Source: Pseudomonas laurentiana (GTDB lineage: Bacteria > Pseudomonadota > Gammaproteobacteria > Pseudomonadales > Pseudomonadaceae). Taken from it: 64,000 bases of DNA. The position numbers and the translations under genes were made by a program. The stretch covers positions 142,161-206,160 of the forward strand of contig NZ_BMQU01000009.1 of assembly GCF_014648275.1 (NCBI RefSeq), given 5' to 3'. A model generated the notes under the pieces. The model made no database searches. It was not told the DNA's origin and was given only the letters and a program-made list of their open reading frames with translations. Positions 17,751 through 24,707 of this stretch are shown here, one piece after another (the first letter of the stretch is position 1; every line of letters starts with the position of its first letter).

Positions 17751-18602
17751 TTACTGAAGCAGTTTCAGCACGGCAGATGGCAACTGGTTGGCTTGAGCCA
17801 GAACCGAAGTCGACGCTTGTTGCAGAGTTTGCTGCTTGGTCAACTGAGCAGTCTCGGCAGCGAAGTCAGTGTCCTGTACGCGACCAAGTGCAGCGGAGGC
17901 GTTTTCGTTGATGTTCTGCAGGTTGTTGATGGTGCTGCTCAGACGGTTCTGTGCAGCACCGAGGTCAGCACGAGTGGTGTTGATGGTTTGCAGGGCAGTG
18001 TCGATTGCAGTGATCGCTTTCTGGAAGCTTGCCTCTGCAGTAGTACTATCCGAACCAGTGATAGCAACAGCGTCGGAGTCAACGCCCAGCTTCACTGCAC
18101 CCATCGAGTCGCTCAGGGTGATGGAGATCTGGTCCGAAACGCCATTGTTGGAACCAACCTGGAAAGTCATTGTACCAGCGTTACCGTTCAGCAGGTTCTT
18201 GCCGTTGAGCTGGGTGCTGCTTGCGATACGAGTCAGTTCGTCGGACATTGCCGCGAACTCTTTGTTCAGCGCTGCACGGTCAGTGGTGCTGTTAGTGTCG
18301 TTTCGCGACTGAATAGCCAGTTCACGCATACGCTGCAGAATGTTGGTCTGCTCTTGCATCGCGCCTTCAGCGGTCTGGGCGATGGAGATACCGTCGTTGG
18401 CGTTTTTGATTGCCATGGTCTGACCGCGGATCTGCGAGGTCATACGGGTAGCGATCTGCAGGCCGGCAGCGTCATCTTTAGCGCTGTTGATTTTCAGGCC
18501 GGAAGACAGACGAGTCATCGAGTTGCTAAGTGCATCAGAGGCCCTGCTCAGGTTCTTCTGAACTGTCAGCGACGCAACGTTGGTGTTTACGGTTAATGCC
18601 AT
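17751..18602 (-). CDS. fliC: Flagellin FliC (short type)
   Basis: Filament subunit of 283 residues. It has full conserved D0/D1 ends (MALTVNTNVASLTVQKNL; C-terminal QQASTSVLAQANQLPSAVLKLLQ) and only a small central domain (about residues 130-205), like the syringae/fluorescens flagellins and much shorter than P. aeruginosa types. The flg22 immune-epitope region at residues 30-51 contains LSSGLKINSAKDDAAGLQ, the same as I recall for P. syringae. The TLR5 segment LQRMRELAIQ is intact. Serines and threonines cluster in the central domain (for example Ser164, Ser176, Ser184, Ser192), where flagellin O-glycans are attached in P. syringae. Driven by a sigma-28 promoter and closed by a strong terminator. 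Confidence 0.97.
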   Translation of the reverse strand: MALTVNTNVASLTVQKNLSRASDALSNSMTRLSSGLKINSAKDDAAGLQIATRMTSQIRGQTMAIKNANDGISIAQTAEGAMQEQTNILQRMRELAIQSRNDTNSTTDRAALNKEFAAMSDELTRIASSTQLNGKNLLNGNAGTMTFQVGSNNGVSDQISITLSDSMGAVKLGVDSDAVAITGSDSTTAEASFQKAITAIDTALQTINTTRADLGAAQNRLSSTINNLQNINENASAALGRVQDTDFAAETAQLTKQQTLQQASTSVLAQANQLPSAVLKLLQ

Positions 18603-18682
18603 GACGAATTCCTCGTTTGTGGGATACTGCGGCTTCCGGCCTTGGCAACCGCCGGGTTTGGCCTAGAGAACCTTCGTAATAG

Positions 18683-18709
18683 TTATCGTCGTCAAGGCAC
18701 GTTGCTTTA
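18683..18709 (-). promoter_or_regulatory. Sigma-28 (FliA) promoter of fliC
   Basis: The minus strand carries TAAAG, 14 bases, then GACGATAA, matching the FliA consensus. It lies about 80 bases upstream of the fliC ATG, leaving a leader that includes the ribosome site GAGGAATTC. Confidence 0.85.
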
Positions 18710-18898
18710 GGGATTTTTTGAAAATTTTTACTGGCATCGTGCCAGCCCAATGAAATCAAGGGTTTGACGCCATAAAAACAGCGCCGCCCTACCCCCCCTC
18801 ACACCACCCAACGCCCTGTGAAGCGCTCGCAAGCATGCAGCACCTGCATCGCTGGCAAGCCTGCGCCAGTAAACCTGGAACCCGAAAAAGAACGCCCT
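18710..18898. other. Non-coding gap between fliC promoter and upstream terminator
   Basis: This part of the 348-base gap between the ketoacyl synthase gene and fliC holds no supported gene. It contains a C-rich stretch and, near its right side, a REP-like palindrome. Confidence 0.6.
18847..18869. repeat. Degenerate REP-like palindrome
   Basis: CATCGCTGGCAAGCCTGCGCC resembles the core of Pseudomonas repetitive extragenic palindromes (GGCAAGCC flanked by a short inverted repeat CTGGC / GCCAG). Only one copy is seen here, so it may be a decayed element. Confidence 0.4.
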
Positions 18899-18937
18899 GA
18901 AAAAACGAACCCCCGCTAAAAAGCGGGGGGTTCGTCA
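18899..18937 (-). terminator. Terminator after the ketoacyl synthase gene
   Basis: On the minus strand a GAACCCCC-type stem of about 11 pairs with loop TTTTT is followed by GTTTTTTC, immediately after the stop of the ketoacyl-ACP synthase gene. A clear intrinsic terminator that isolates fliC from upstream transcription. Confidence 0.85.
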
Positions 18938-18950
18938 TCAGTCGCTGTGC

Positions 18951-19880
18951 TTAGTCCGCACGCTGGATGATCGCCGATCCCCAGGACAGGCCAACACCAA
19001 AGCCACTCAACGCCACACGCTTGAAATTCGACTCAAGCACGTGCTTTTCCAGCAACAGCGGAATGCTCGACGACACGGTATTACCCGTCTCGACCATGTC
19101 TTTGATGAACTTCTCCGGGTCGTCCTCGAAACGTCGTGCAACCGCATCCACGATGGCCGCGCTGCCCTGATGGATACAGAACGCATCGATATCTGCCGGC
19201 TGCAGGCCGCTTTCACCCAGCAATTCATGCAGGTGGGCCGGGACCTTGAGCAAGGCAAAGTTGAACACCTGACGGCCGTTCATGAAAAATACACCATCAG
19301 TGACCTTCAGGTGTGCTGCACCAGAACCGTCGGTACCGAACTTGGCTTTACCCAACTGCCACGGTGCATCTTCGCCCATCCAGGTAGCAGTGGCCGCATC
19401 ACCAAACAGCATGGTGGTATTGCGGTCTTCCGGATCGACGATCTTCGAATAAGGGTCAGCCGTGATCAGCAGGCCGTTCTTCAGGCCTGTGGCTTCCATG
19501 AAGCCCTTGAGCGCGTAGATACCATAGACGTAGCCCGAGCAGCCCAGCGAGATATCAAACGCAGCCACATGAGTCGGCAGGCCCAGCTTGTCCTGAACGA
19601 TGGCAGCGGTATGCGGCAAGCCTTCTTCGTCACCATTCTGAGTAACGACAATCAACGCATCGATGGATTCACGCGAAAGCTGCGGGTTGGCCGCAAACAA
19701 GGCATTGACAGCTTCTACACAGAGGTCCGAGGTTTCCTGAGCGACATCTTTGCGTGGCAGGAAAGCGGAACCGATCTTGCCCAGGATGAAAGCTTCATCC
19801 TTTTCGAATTTTGCGCCTTGAGCGTAGTTGTCCACGCCAGCGGCCGGCACGTAACTGGCGATGCTTTTAATGCCAATCAT
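18951..19880 (-). CDS. 3-oxoacyl-ACP synthase III-like enzyme (FabH family)
   Basis: A 309-residue thiolase-fold condensing enzyme. The catalytic triad of ketoacyl synthase III is visible: Cys114 (DISLGCSGYVYG), His237 (FCIHQGS) and Asn267 (ETGNTVSSSIP). Family enzymes join an acyl-CoA to malonyl-ACP. It stands alone, with its own terminator, between the glycosylation operon and fliC. In P. syringae, FabH-like genes sit in the flagellin-glycan (viosamine) island and supply an acyl group for the sugar, so a similar role is a reasonable inference. I chose the second in-frame ATG (MIGIKSIASYVPA) because GGGAAG lies just upstream. Housekeeping FabH is usually elsewhere. Confidence 0.85.
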   Translation of the reverse strand: MIGIKSIASYVPAAGVDNYAQGAKFEKDEAFILGKIGSAFLPRKDVAQETSDLCVEAVNALFAANPQLSRESIDALIVVTQNGDEEGLPHTAAIVQDKLGLPTHVAAFDISLGCSGYVYGIYALKGFMEATGLKNGLLITADPYSKIVDPEDRNTTMLFGDAATATWMGEDAPWQLGKAKFGTDGSGAAHLKVTDGVFFMNGRQVFNFALLKVPAHLHELLGESGLQPADIDAFCIHQGSAAIVDAVARRFEDDPEKFIKDMVETGNTVSSSIPLLLEKHVLESNFKRVALSGFGVGLSWGSAIIQRAD

Positions 19881-20253
19881 ATGGCTTCCCATTAATTAAC
19901 AACTGAATACCCGCCGCTCGCACAGTGGAGAGGCACCGACAATCAGGGATGTTTGCCACCCAAAAACGCGGCGAAGCAGGCTGCCAGGGAGGCCTGGCAG
20001 GCACATACCGGATGGCAGGGCGATTCCCGGTCCTGACAATATACAGTGAAGATGCGCGATATGACTCGCAGGTCACGCTTAATTTGCCGAATTGCTGACA
20101 AGCCAACAACACCCAGACCAATGGATTACACATCGAAAAAGCCGAAATTGCCGGCAATGCTTTTCCGTTCTATCGAGATTCAGTCGCTAAAGTCAGCCAC
20201 CTTGAATCCTTCCGATCCTTCACTTGAATACCCTTCCCAACCTCGCTAACCTT

Positions 20254-20285
20254 CGCCCGGTCACTGCAAATTCAGTGACCGGGCG
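20254..20285. other. Perfect 13-bp hairpin
   Basis: CGCCCGGTCACTG and CAGTGACCGGGCG are exact reverse complements around the six-base loop CAAATT. No T run follows on either strand, so it is not a standard terminator; it may be a protein-binding palindrome or a structured transcript. Confidence 0.6.
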
Positions 20286-20313
20286 TCGCGGCCCGTATAG
20301 CAAAAGGCGCTAC

Positions 20314-20348
20314 AGCGCCCCACCAACACAATTCCAGGCGCTTTTTTT
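20314..20348 (+). terminator. Possible weak terminator
   Basis: AGCGCC and GGCGCT pair across a 17-base loop and are followed by a run of T. No upstream plus-strand gene is apparent, so its role is unclear. Confidence 0.3.
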
Positions 20349-20368
20349 GTGCCCGTTTTCTGTGTAAT

Positions 20369-20443
20369 GGCGGCTGTGCGTGGGAGACCTTCGGGTCTGC
20401 CGAGTTCCTTTTGCCTCGGTCCGCGAACCCGCGCACAGCTGCC
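20369..20443 (+). ncRNA. Structured leader upstream of the DUF3077 gene
   Basis: The RNA of this stretch would fold as a closed multi-branch element. An outer stem of 12 pairs (GGCGGCTGTGCG at 20369-20380 with CGCACAGCTGCC at 20432-20443, one G-U) continues through a U-G pair into GGG/CCC (16 pairs in all). Inside are two hairpins: AGACC-TTCG-GGTCT at 20385-20398 with a UUCG tetraloop, and CCGAG / CTCGG at 20400-20419 with a 10-base loop. It ends 41 bases before the ribosome site of the next gene. I recall near-identical sequences before DUF3077 genes in other fluorescent pseudomonads, but could not verify this. A TGTAAT box just upstream (20363-20368) could be a -10 element; if so, transcription would start inside the first arm and only the inner 10 pairs would form. 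Confidence 0.6.
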
Positions 20444-20496
20444 ACCCTATCGTTTCGCGGCGATAACTGGCAGCTCCATTGCAAAAGGAGTTCACC

Positions 20497-20817
20497 ATGC
20501 ACAAAGTCGTCCCTGACCCTCCACCCACCTGCACCTTGCAAAGAACCGCCAGCGCCACTTTCGGCTCTTGCGAAGGCAGCCATGACCCGCTATTCAGCGT
20601 TCGCCCCGGCATCAATGCAGAAGATGCGCTGATACACCTGTCCATTCTTCTGCGTTCCGCCTACGCCACCAACGCAAAAGCCTGTGAGGTGGTCGACAAC
20701 CAAACCCTCAGCGTGCTCTGGTCCACACGTACCAGCATTGAGATGGCACTTGGATTAGTAGAAGCGCTACTTGATGGCATAGACGTGCAGCCCTCTCACT
20801 CACTACAGAGCGGCTGA
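20497..20817 (+). CDS. Small DUF3077-type protein of unknown function
   Basis: A 106-residue cytoplasmic protein without signal peptide or membrane segment. The C-terminal two thirds (PLFSVRPGINAEDALIHLSILLRSAYATNA onward, of which VRPGINAEDALIHLS is the core) look like the DUF3077 family found in many copies in fluorescent Pseudomonas. ATG start with AAGGAG six bases upstream. It is the only plus-strand gene within the minus-strand flagellar/glycosylation region and lies behind the structured leader. Function is unknown. Confidence 0.75.
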   Translation: MHKVVPDPPPTCTLQRTASATFGSCEGSHDPLFSVRPGINAEDALIHLSILLRSAYATNAKACEVVDNQTLSVLWSTRTSIEMALGLVEALLDGIDVQPSHSLQSG

Positions 20818-20913
20818 GTGCTCTATTGGGGGTAGCAGCCTTGCATCGTCCCTCCTCTTACGCAGTGCGGATAGCTCCGTGCAAGGCAGCCCAGGCCACA
20901 CCTGCCCCTATAA

Positions 20914-20953
20914 AAAAAGCCACGAACACCCCTAGGCGCTCGTGGCTTTTGAT
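20914..20953. terminator. Bidirectional terminator between convergent genes
   Basis: AAAAGCCACGA and TCGTGGCTTTT form an 11-pair stem with T runs on both strands, between the end of the DUF3077 gene and the end of the glycosyltransferase operon. Confidence 0.85.
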
Positions 20954-20971
20954 TAGTGGCGTACCGGGCGA

Positions 20972-23902
20972 TTAACCGACCAGCACCTCCCACTCCACAG
21001 CCGTTGGAGCACCCAGGCCAAAGGTTCTGCCCGTGCGCGCATGGCTCGCGTTATAGGCCGGATCGTTTTCCAGATAGCCCGGCCACTTCTCACGCAACGC
21101 CTGCAAAGCCGCTTCCTCATGCCCGACAGCGCCGTGATGAATCACTTGCACCTGAGGCGTCCATACCGTCAGGTAACCCGCCTGAGCGGATTTCAAGCAC
21201 AGGTCGACATCGGCGTAATGGGTCATGAAATCGACTTCATCGAGGCCTTCCAGTGCCAGATACAGTTCCTTGCGGATCATCAGGCACGCGGCAGACAGGG
21301 CCGAAACGTTATGCTCGACATGCAGCCGCTGCATATAGCCAGCCGCGTCCTTGCCCTCACCTGCCAGAGCCGGCGCAACGCCTGCCCCAAAGCCCAGCAC
21401 CAGGCCAGCCTGAGTGACCGTACCCGCCCGGTCGAGCAGCTTGCCACCCACGATACCAACCTCTGGACGCTGCGCCTGGTTAAGCAGGCTTTCCAGCCAG
21501 TTGGCGTTTACCACTTCGCCATCACTGGCCAGCAACACCAGATATTCCCCGATCGCCTGCTGACAGGCCAGGTTGGTCATCGCCGACGGGCTGATGGTCT
21601 GTTCGCTACGTACCACCCGAATACGATCGCCACCTGCGCTCAGGCTAGACAACCACGCCAGCAATTGCGGCGACTGGCTGTTGTTATCGGCAATGACAAT
21701 CTCGTGATTCCGGTAACGGGTACGCTGCAGCACGCTCACCAGACAAGGCTGCAGTTGCTCCATGTTGTCCTGGCAATAAAGCACAATCGACACGAGTGGG
21801 CGTGCTTCATGACGATAGTCGATCTGGTAAGTACCCGGCTTTGCCGAACTGACCTGCCCCGGATAGCCGCGCTGTATTACCTGTCGCGTCAGGCTTGCAC
21901 GCTCATGCTCATTGGACTCGAGCACGCGCGCCTGACCGATCAACAGCGGCTCGGCCAAGTGAGCCAACCCAGCCAGTCCACCCTGCCCGATCAGGCGGAG
22001 CAACAGGTCGAATTCCAGTGCCCGGGCAAACTCAGCATCGTAACCGCCCACCTCAAGCAACAACTCGCGACGCACCAGCCAATGCCGCGCCATCAGACCC
22101 GGAACACTCTGCAACATGTCGAGACTGGCGCCTGGGCGTAAAACCTCTACCAGGGTACCGTCGGCCTGACGCATCACCTCATCCATTGCCACCGCACGGC
22201 AACCATCGGCCTCCAGCAACTCCAGGCTGGCGCGCAGCAAACCACCTGCCGTGAAACAGTCGCCAGCCTCGACAAGAATCACCCAGTCGGTGCCGAGGGT
22301 AGTCAGCGCACGATTGAGTTTGTCGACATGATCCTCTGCAGTGACCTTGACGAAGTGTACGGTCTGCTCCGGTGTCGTGTTGGCGGGCAAATCGCCCGTG
22401 GTCAGCACCACAATCTTGAAAGCCTTGTAATGGCCCGCCATCAAGCTGTCGAAGGTCGCCTGCAGCTTGAACATGTCGGCATCCAGGTCCAACAGCAGAA
22501 TGCCGAAGGTCGGACCACCGGCATGACGAGCCAGACGCTTATTGGCCAGACGAACCTGGACAGCTGTTGGATTGCGCGCTTCCAGCCAGTTCAGCAAACG
22601 CCCGGACGCCATACTGTCGAGCAGTATCTTGCGATCATACGCGGGCACGCTGCACAAACGCTCAAACCAGCCTTGAAGCGGGGCAACCTCTTCATCATCG
22701 CCAGTGGCACGCAGCGACTTCAACAAACGCTCTACCACCGTACGGTTGAACGGGCTCAACCCCAAGGCTTCCCACAAGCGACTCTTGATCGTGCGCTCGG
22801 TGTCGTTGGCATGAACCTGCATCAGTTCCGATTGACGCAGCAAGATCGGCTCCAGCTCCTGAAGCTGCAAGCGACCCGCCGGCATGGCGTGAATCAGGAA
22901 CTCGATACGTGCAAGCAGATCGAACATCGTCTTGTTATAGAACGGCATCTCGACGAATTGTTTCTCGCCAAAGAAGCGCACAGGCTCAGCCCCCGGCTGC
23001 GACCACTCGGAGCGAACGATCATGCAGGCTTCCAGCGCCCGCCCGCTTTGCAAGCCACGGGCCATTGCGGTAAAGCTCATCAACGCGATGTGCTTGATCT
23101 GATCAGGTGTCTTGTTGCGAAAGCCCATTGGCGTCGACGCCAGGAACTGAGCAAACGCCTCACGCTCGGCCACGGACTTGGAGTCGGTGTAGGTCAATAC
23201 GGTCAAGACATTGGTGTTGTGCTCCGAGCCACCGTAGTTGACCTCTCGCACAGCATAGGGAATGGGCAGGATCCTGGCCTTGGCACAGGCAAGCAGGTAG
23301 AACGCGTGACCAATTTCCTGCCATTCAAAACTGGTATTGGCCGGCAGCACGGCATACCACTGCTGCAGCAGGTCGGTGCGCGTCACCGCATAAAATGGCG
23401 GCAAGAACTGCCCGAGGAAGTCCAGCACCCGCTCTTCGGAAAGATCAGAGTTGTAGTCTTCACAAACCCGCTTGTCTCGGCGATAGAAGTTCACCTCGGT
23501 GCCACGCGCCAGGTACATCATGCCGTAGCCATGGCATAACCCATACTCGGGATTTGCCTCAAGGAAGGCTACGGATTCAGCCAACGCATCGTGCAGGAGG
23601 AAATCGTCGTCGGCAGCAAAAGCCATGTAAGGCGTGTTGACCTGCGCCACACCGTAGACCAGCTTATCCTGAAGGCCCTTGTAGCTGAACGCCGGCAGGT
23701 GGCGATAATCCACCTCAGGATAATCCTGGACAAGATCGTCTGCCGCCTCGCGCGAAGAATCCAGGACCAGCACTTTACCGCTAAAGCCTTGGTAGTACTG
23801 CAGCGTACGACGCAAGAAAGCCGGCCGTTCATGACTGATAATGACCAGCGTAAAACGCTCTTTCAGCGCTGCGCCTTCTTGTGCAATGTGTTCAACGTGC
23901 AT
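20972..23902 (-). CDS. Large modular glycosyltransferase (976 aa)
   Basis: Probable flagellin glycosyltransferase with three modules. Residues ~10-230 are a family-2-like domain (LVIISHERPAFLRRTL; acidic cluster AADDDFLLHDAL). Residues ~460-650 are a second GT2-like domain (WVILVEAGDCF). Residues ~700-976 are a third (PLVSIVLYCQDN; LVLLASDGEVVNANWL; DVDLCLKSAQAGY). No membrane segments, so a soluble cytoplasmic enzyme. The last two modules are clearly related to those of the 1189-residue enzyme at the other end of the operon. The internal ATG is chosen for its AGGAAAG ribosome site; the upstream extension overlaps the spacer. Last gene of the operon. Acceptor and sugar are inferred from position next to fliC. 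Confidence 0.85.
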   Translation of the reverse strand: MHVEHIAQEGAALKERFTLVIISHERPAFLRRTLQYYQGFSGKVLVLDSSREAADDLVQDYPEVDYRHLPAFSYKGLQDKLVYGVAQVNTPYMAFAADDDFLLHDALAESVAFLEANPEYGLCHGYGMMYLARGTEVNFYRRDKRVCEDYNSDLSEERVLDFLGQFLPPFYAVTRTDLLQQWYAVLPANTSFEWQEIGHAFYLLACAKARILPIPYAVREVNYGGSEHNTNVLTVLTYTDSKSVAEREAFAQFLASTPMGFRNKTPDQIKHIALMSFTAMARGLQSGRALEACMIVRSEWSQPGAEPVRFFGEKQFVEMPFYNKTMFDLLARIEFLIHAMPAGRLQLQELEPILLRQSELMQVHANDTERTIKSRLWEALGLSPFNRTVVERLLKSLRATGDDEEVAPLQGWFERLCSVPAYDRKILLDSMASGRLLNWLEARNPTAVQVRLANKRLARHAGGPTFGILLLDLDADMFKLQATFDSLMAGHYKAFKIVVLTTGDLPANTTPEQTVHFVKVTAEDHVDKLNRALTTLGTDWVILVEAGDCFTAGGLLRASLELLEADGCRAVAMDEVMRQADGTLVEVLRPGASLDMLQSVPGLMARHWLVRRELLLEVGGYDAEFARALEFDLLLRLIGQGGLAGLAHLAEPLLIGQARVLESNEHERASLTRQVIQRGYPGQVSSAKPGTYQIDYRHEARPLVSIVLYCQDNMEQLQPCLVSVLQRTRYRNHEIVIADNNSQSPQLLAWLSSLSAGGDRIRVVRSEQTISPSAMTNLACQQAIGEYLVLLASDGEVVNANWLESLLNQAQRPEVGIVGGKLLDRAGTVTQAGLVLGFGAGVAPALAGEGKDAAGYMQRLHVEHNVSALSAACLMIRKELYLALEGLDEVDFMTHYADVDLCLKSAQAGYLTVWTPQVQVIHHGAVGHEEAALQALREKWPGYLENDPAYNASHARTGRTFGLGAPTAVEWEVLVG

Positions 23903-23951
23903 ATCACTTTCCTGCCGGCCACTGGGGCCTGTGCGCTTTAGACCAGAGAAT

Positions 23952-24689
23952 TCAACGAACCCGACGCAGATAGCCGTCCGGCGCCACACTAATCAGCAAT
24001 TTGTCGTTCATTTGCTGATCGATTTCAAAATCGCCGTTTTCCTCCAGGTAGGCCCAGACCGCAGTCTTCGGGTTATCACCTGGCCCCCAGGGACGATCAG
24101 GAAAAGCATCGGCCGGCATGTCTTCAACCACCGTGTCCATCACGACGCAGTAGCTGCCCAGCGAAACCAGTGGTGCATACAGCCGCAGTTCCTCAAGCAC
24201 ATGCTCATGGGTATGGTTGGAATCGAGTACCAAGATAACCTTCTTGCCCGCCGCCAACGCACGAACCTGTTCGACGACGGCCAAATCAACGCTGGACCCC
24301 TCGATCATGCGAATACGCTTGAACATCGGATGGTTTTCGATGGCCTGGCGGTTGTGTGGGCGAATATCCCTGTCGATACCGAGCACCTCACCGTGCCCTT
24401 GCAGCTCCAGCAGCGAGGCGTAGTAGATAATCGAGCCGCCATGGGCAATACCGCACTCGATCACCAGGTCCGGCTTGATGTTCCAGATCAGCTCCTGCAT
24501 TGCCATCATGTCCTGAGGCAATTGAATGATGGGACGCCCCATCCACGAGAAGTGATAACTGTACTTATGCCGGGCCGATTCATTGAAAAAGTCGCGAGCC
24601 AGACCTTTTAGCGTTTCGTTCTGGCCCTGGGCATCGATCTCAGCCTTGCACTCAGCCTCAAAAGCCTGATGTACGTTATTGTCAGTCAT
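23952..24689 (-). CDS. CmcI/cephalosporin hydroxylase-like SAM methyltransferase
   Basis: A 245-residue class I methyltransferase-fold protein of the CmcI family, which includes rhamnosyl O-methyltransferases. Visible features are WMGRPIIQLPQDMMAMQELI, the SAM loop IECGIAHGGSIIYYAS, the acidic strand end LGIDRDI and the metal-site-like LVLDSNHTHEHV. ATG start chosen over an upstream GTG; the ribosome site is weak. Likely adds an O-methyl group to the sugar made by its neighbours. Despite the family name, hydroxylation is not expected. Confidence 0.8.
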   Translation of the reverse strand: MTDNNVHQAFEAECKAEIDAQGQNETLKGLARDFFNESARHKYSYHFSWMGRPIIQLPQDMMAMQELIWNIKPDLVIECGIAHGGSIIYYASLLELQGHGEVLGIDRDIRPHNRQAIENHPMFKRIRMIEGSSVDLAVVEQVRALAAGKKVILVLDSNHTHEHVLEELRLYAPLVSLGSYCVVMDTVVEDMPADAFPDRPWGPGDNPKTAVWAYLEENGDFEIDQQMNDKLLISVAPDGYLRRVR

Positions 24690-24707
24690 GTAGGGTCTCA
24701 CTGATTG

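Larger units (their letters stand above)
19881..20496. other. Long intergenic region with several hairpins
   Basis: No convincing gene lies in these 616 bases between the divergent ketoacyl synthase and DUF3077 genes. It holds an 8-pair hairpin at 19981-20000 (CTGCCAGG / CCTGGCAG), a perfect 13-pair hairpin at 20254-20285, a short GC stem ending in a T run near 20342, and the structured leader described separately. Confidence 0.7.

Noticed and set aside
19867-20157. 96-codon minus-strand frame upstream of the ketoacyl synthase
   Set aside because: Overlaps that gene's start out of frame and lacks a ribosome site; more likely leader sequence.
20046-20249. 67-codon plus-strand frame in the gap before the DUF3077 gene
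   Set aside because: No ribosome site, atypical composition and no conserved-looking segment.
22328-23539. Plus-strand open frame of 403 codons opposite the 976-residue glycosyltransferase
   Set aside because: Antisense shadow with no family features and no ribosome site.
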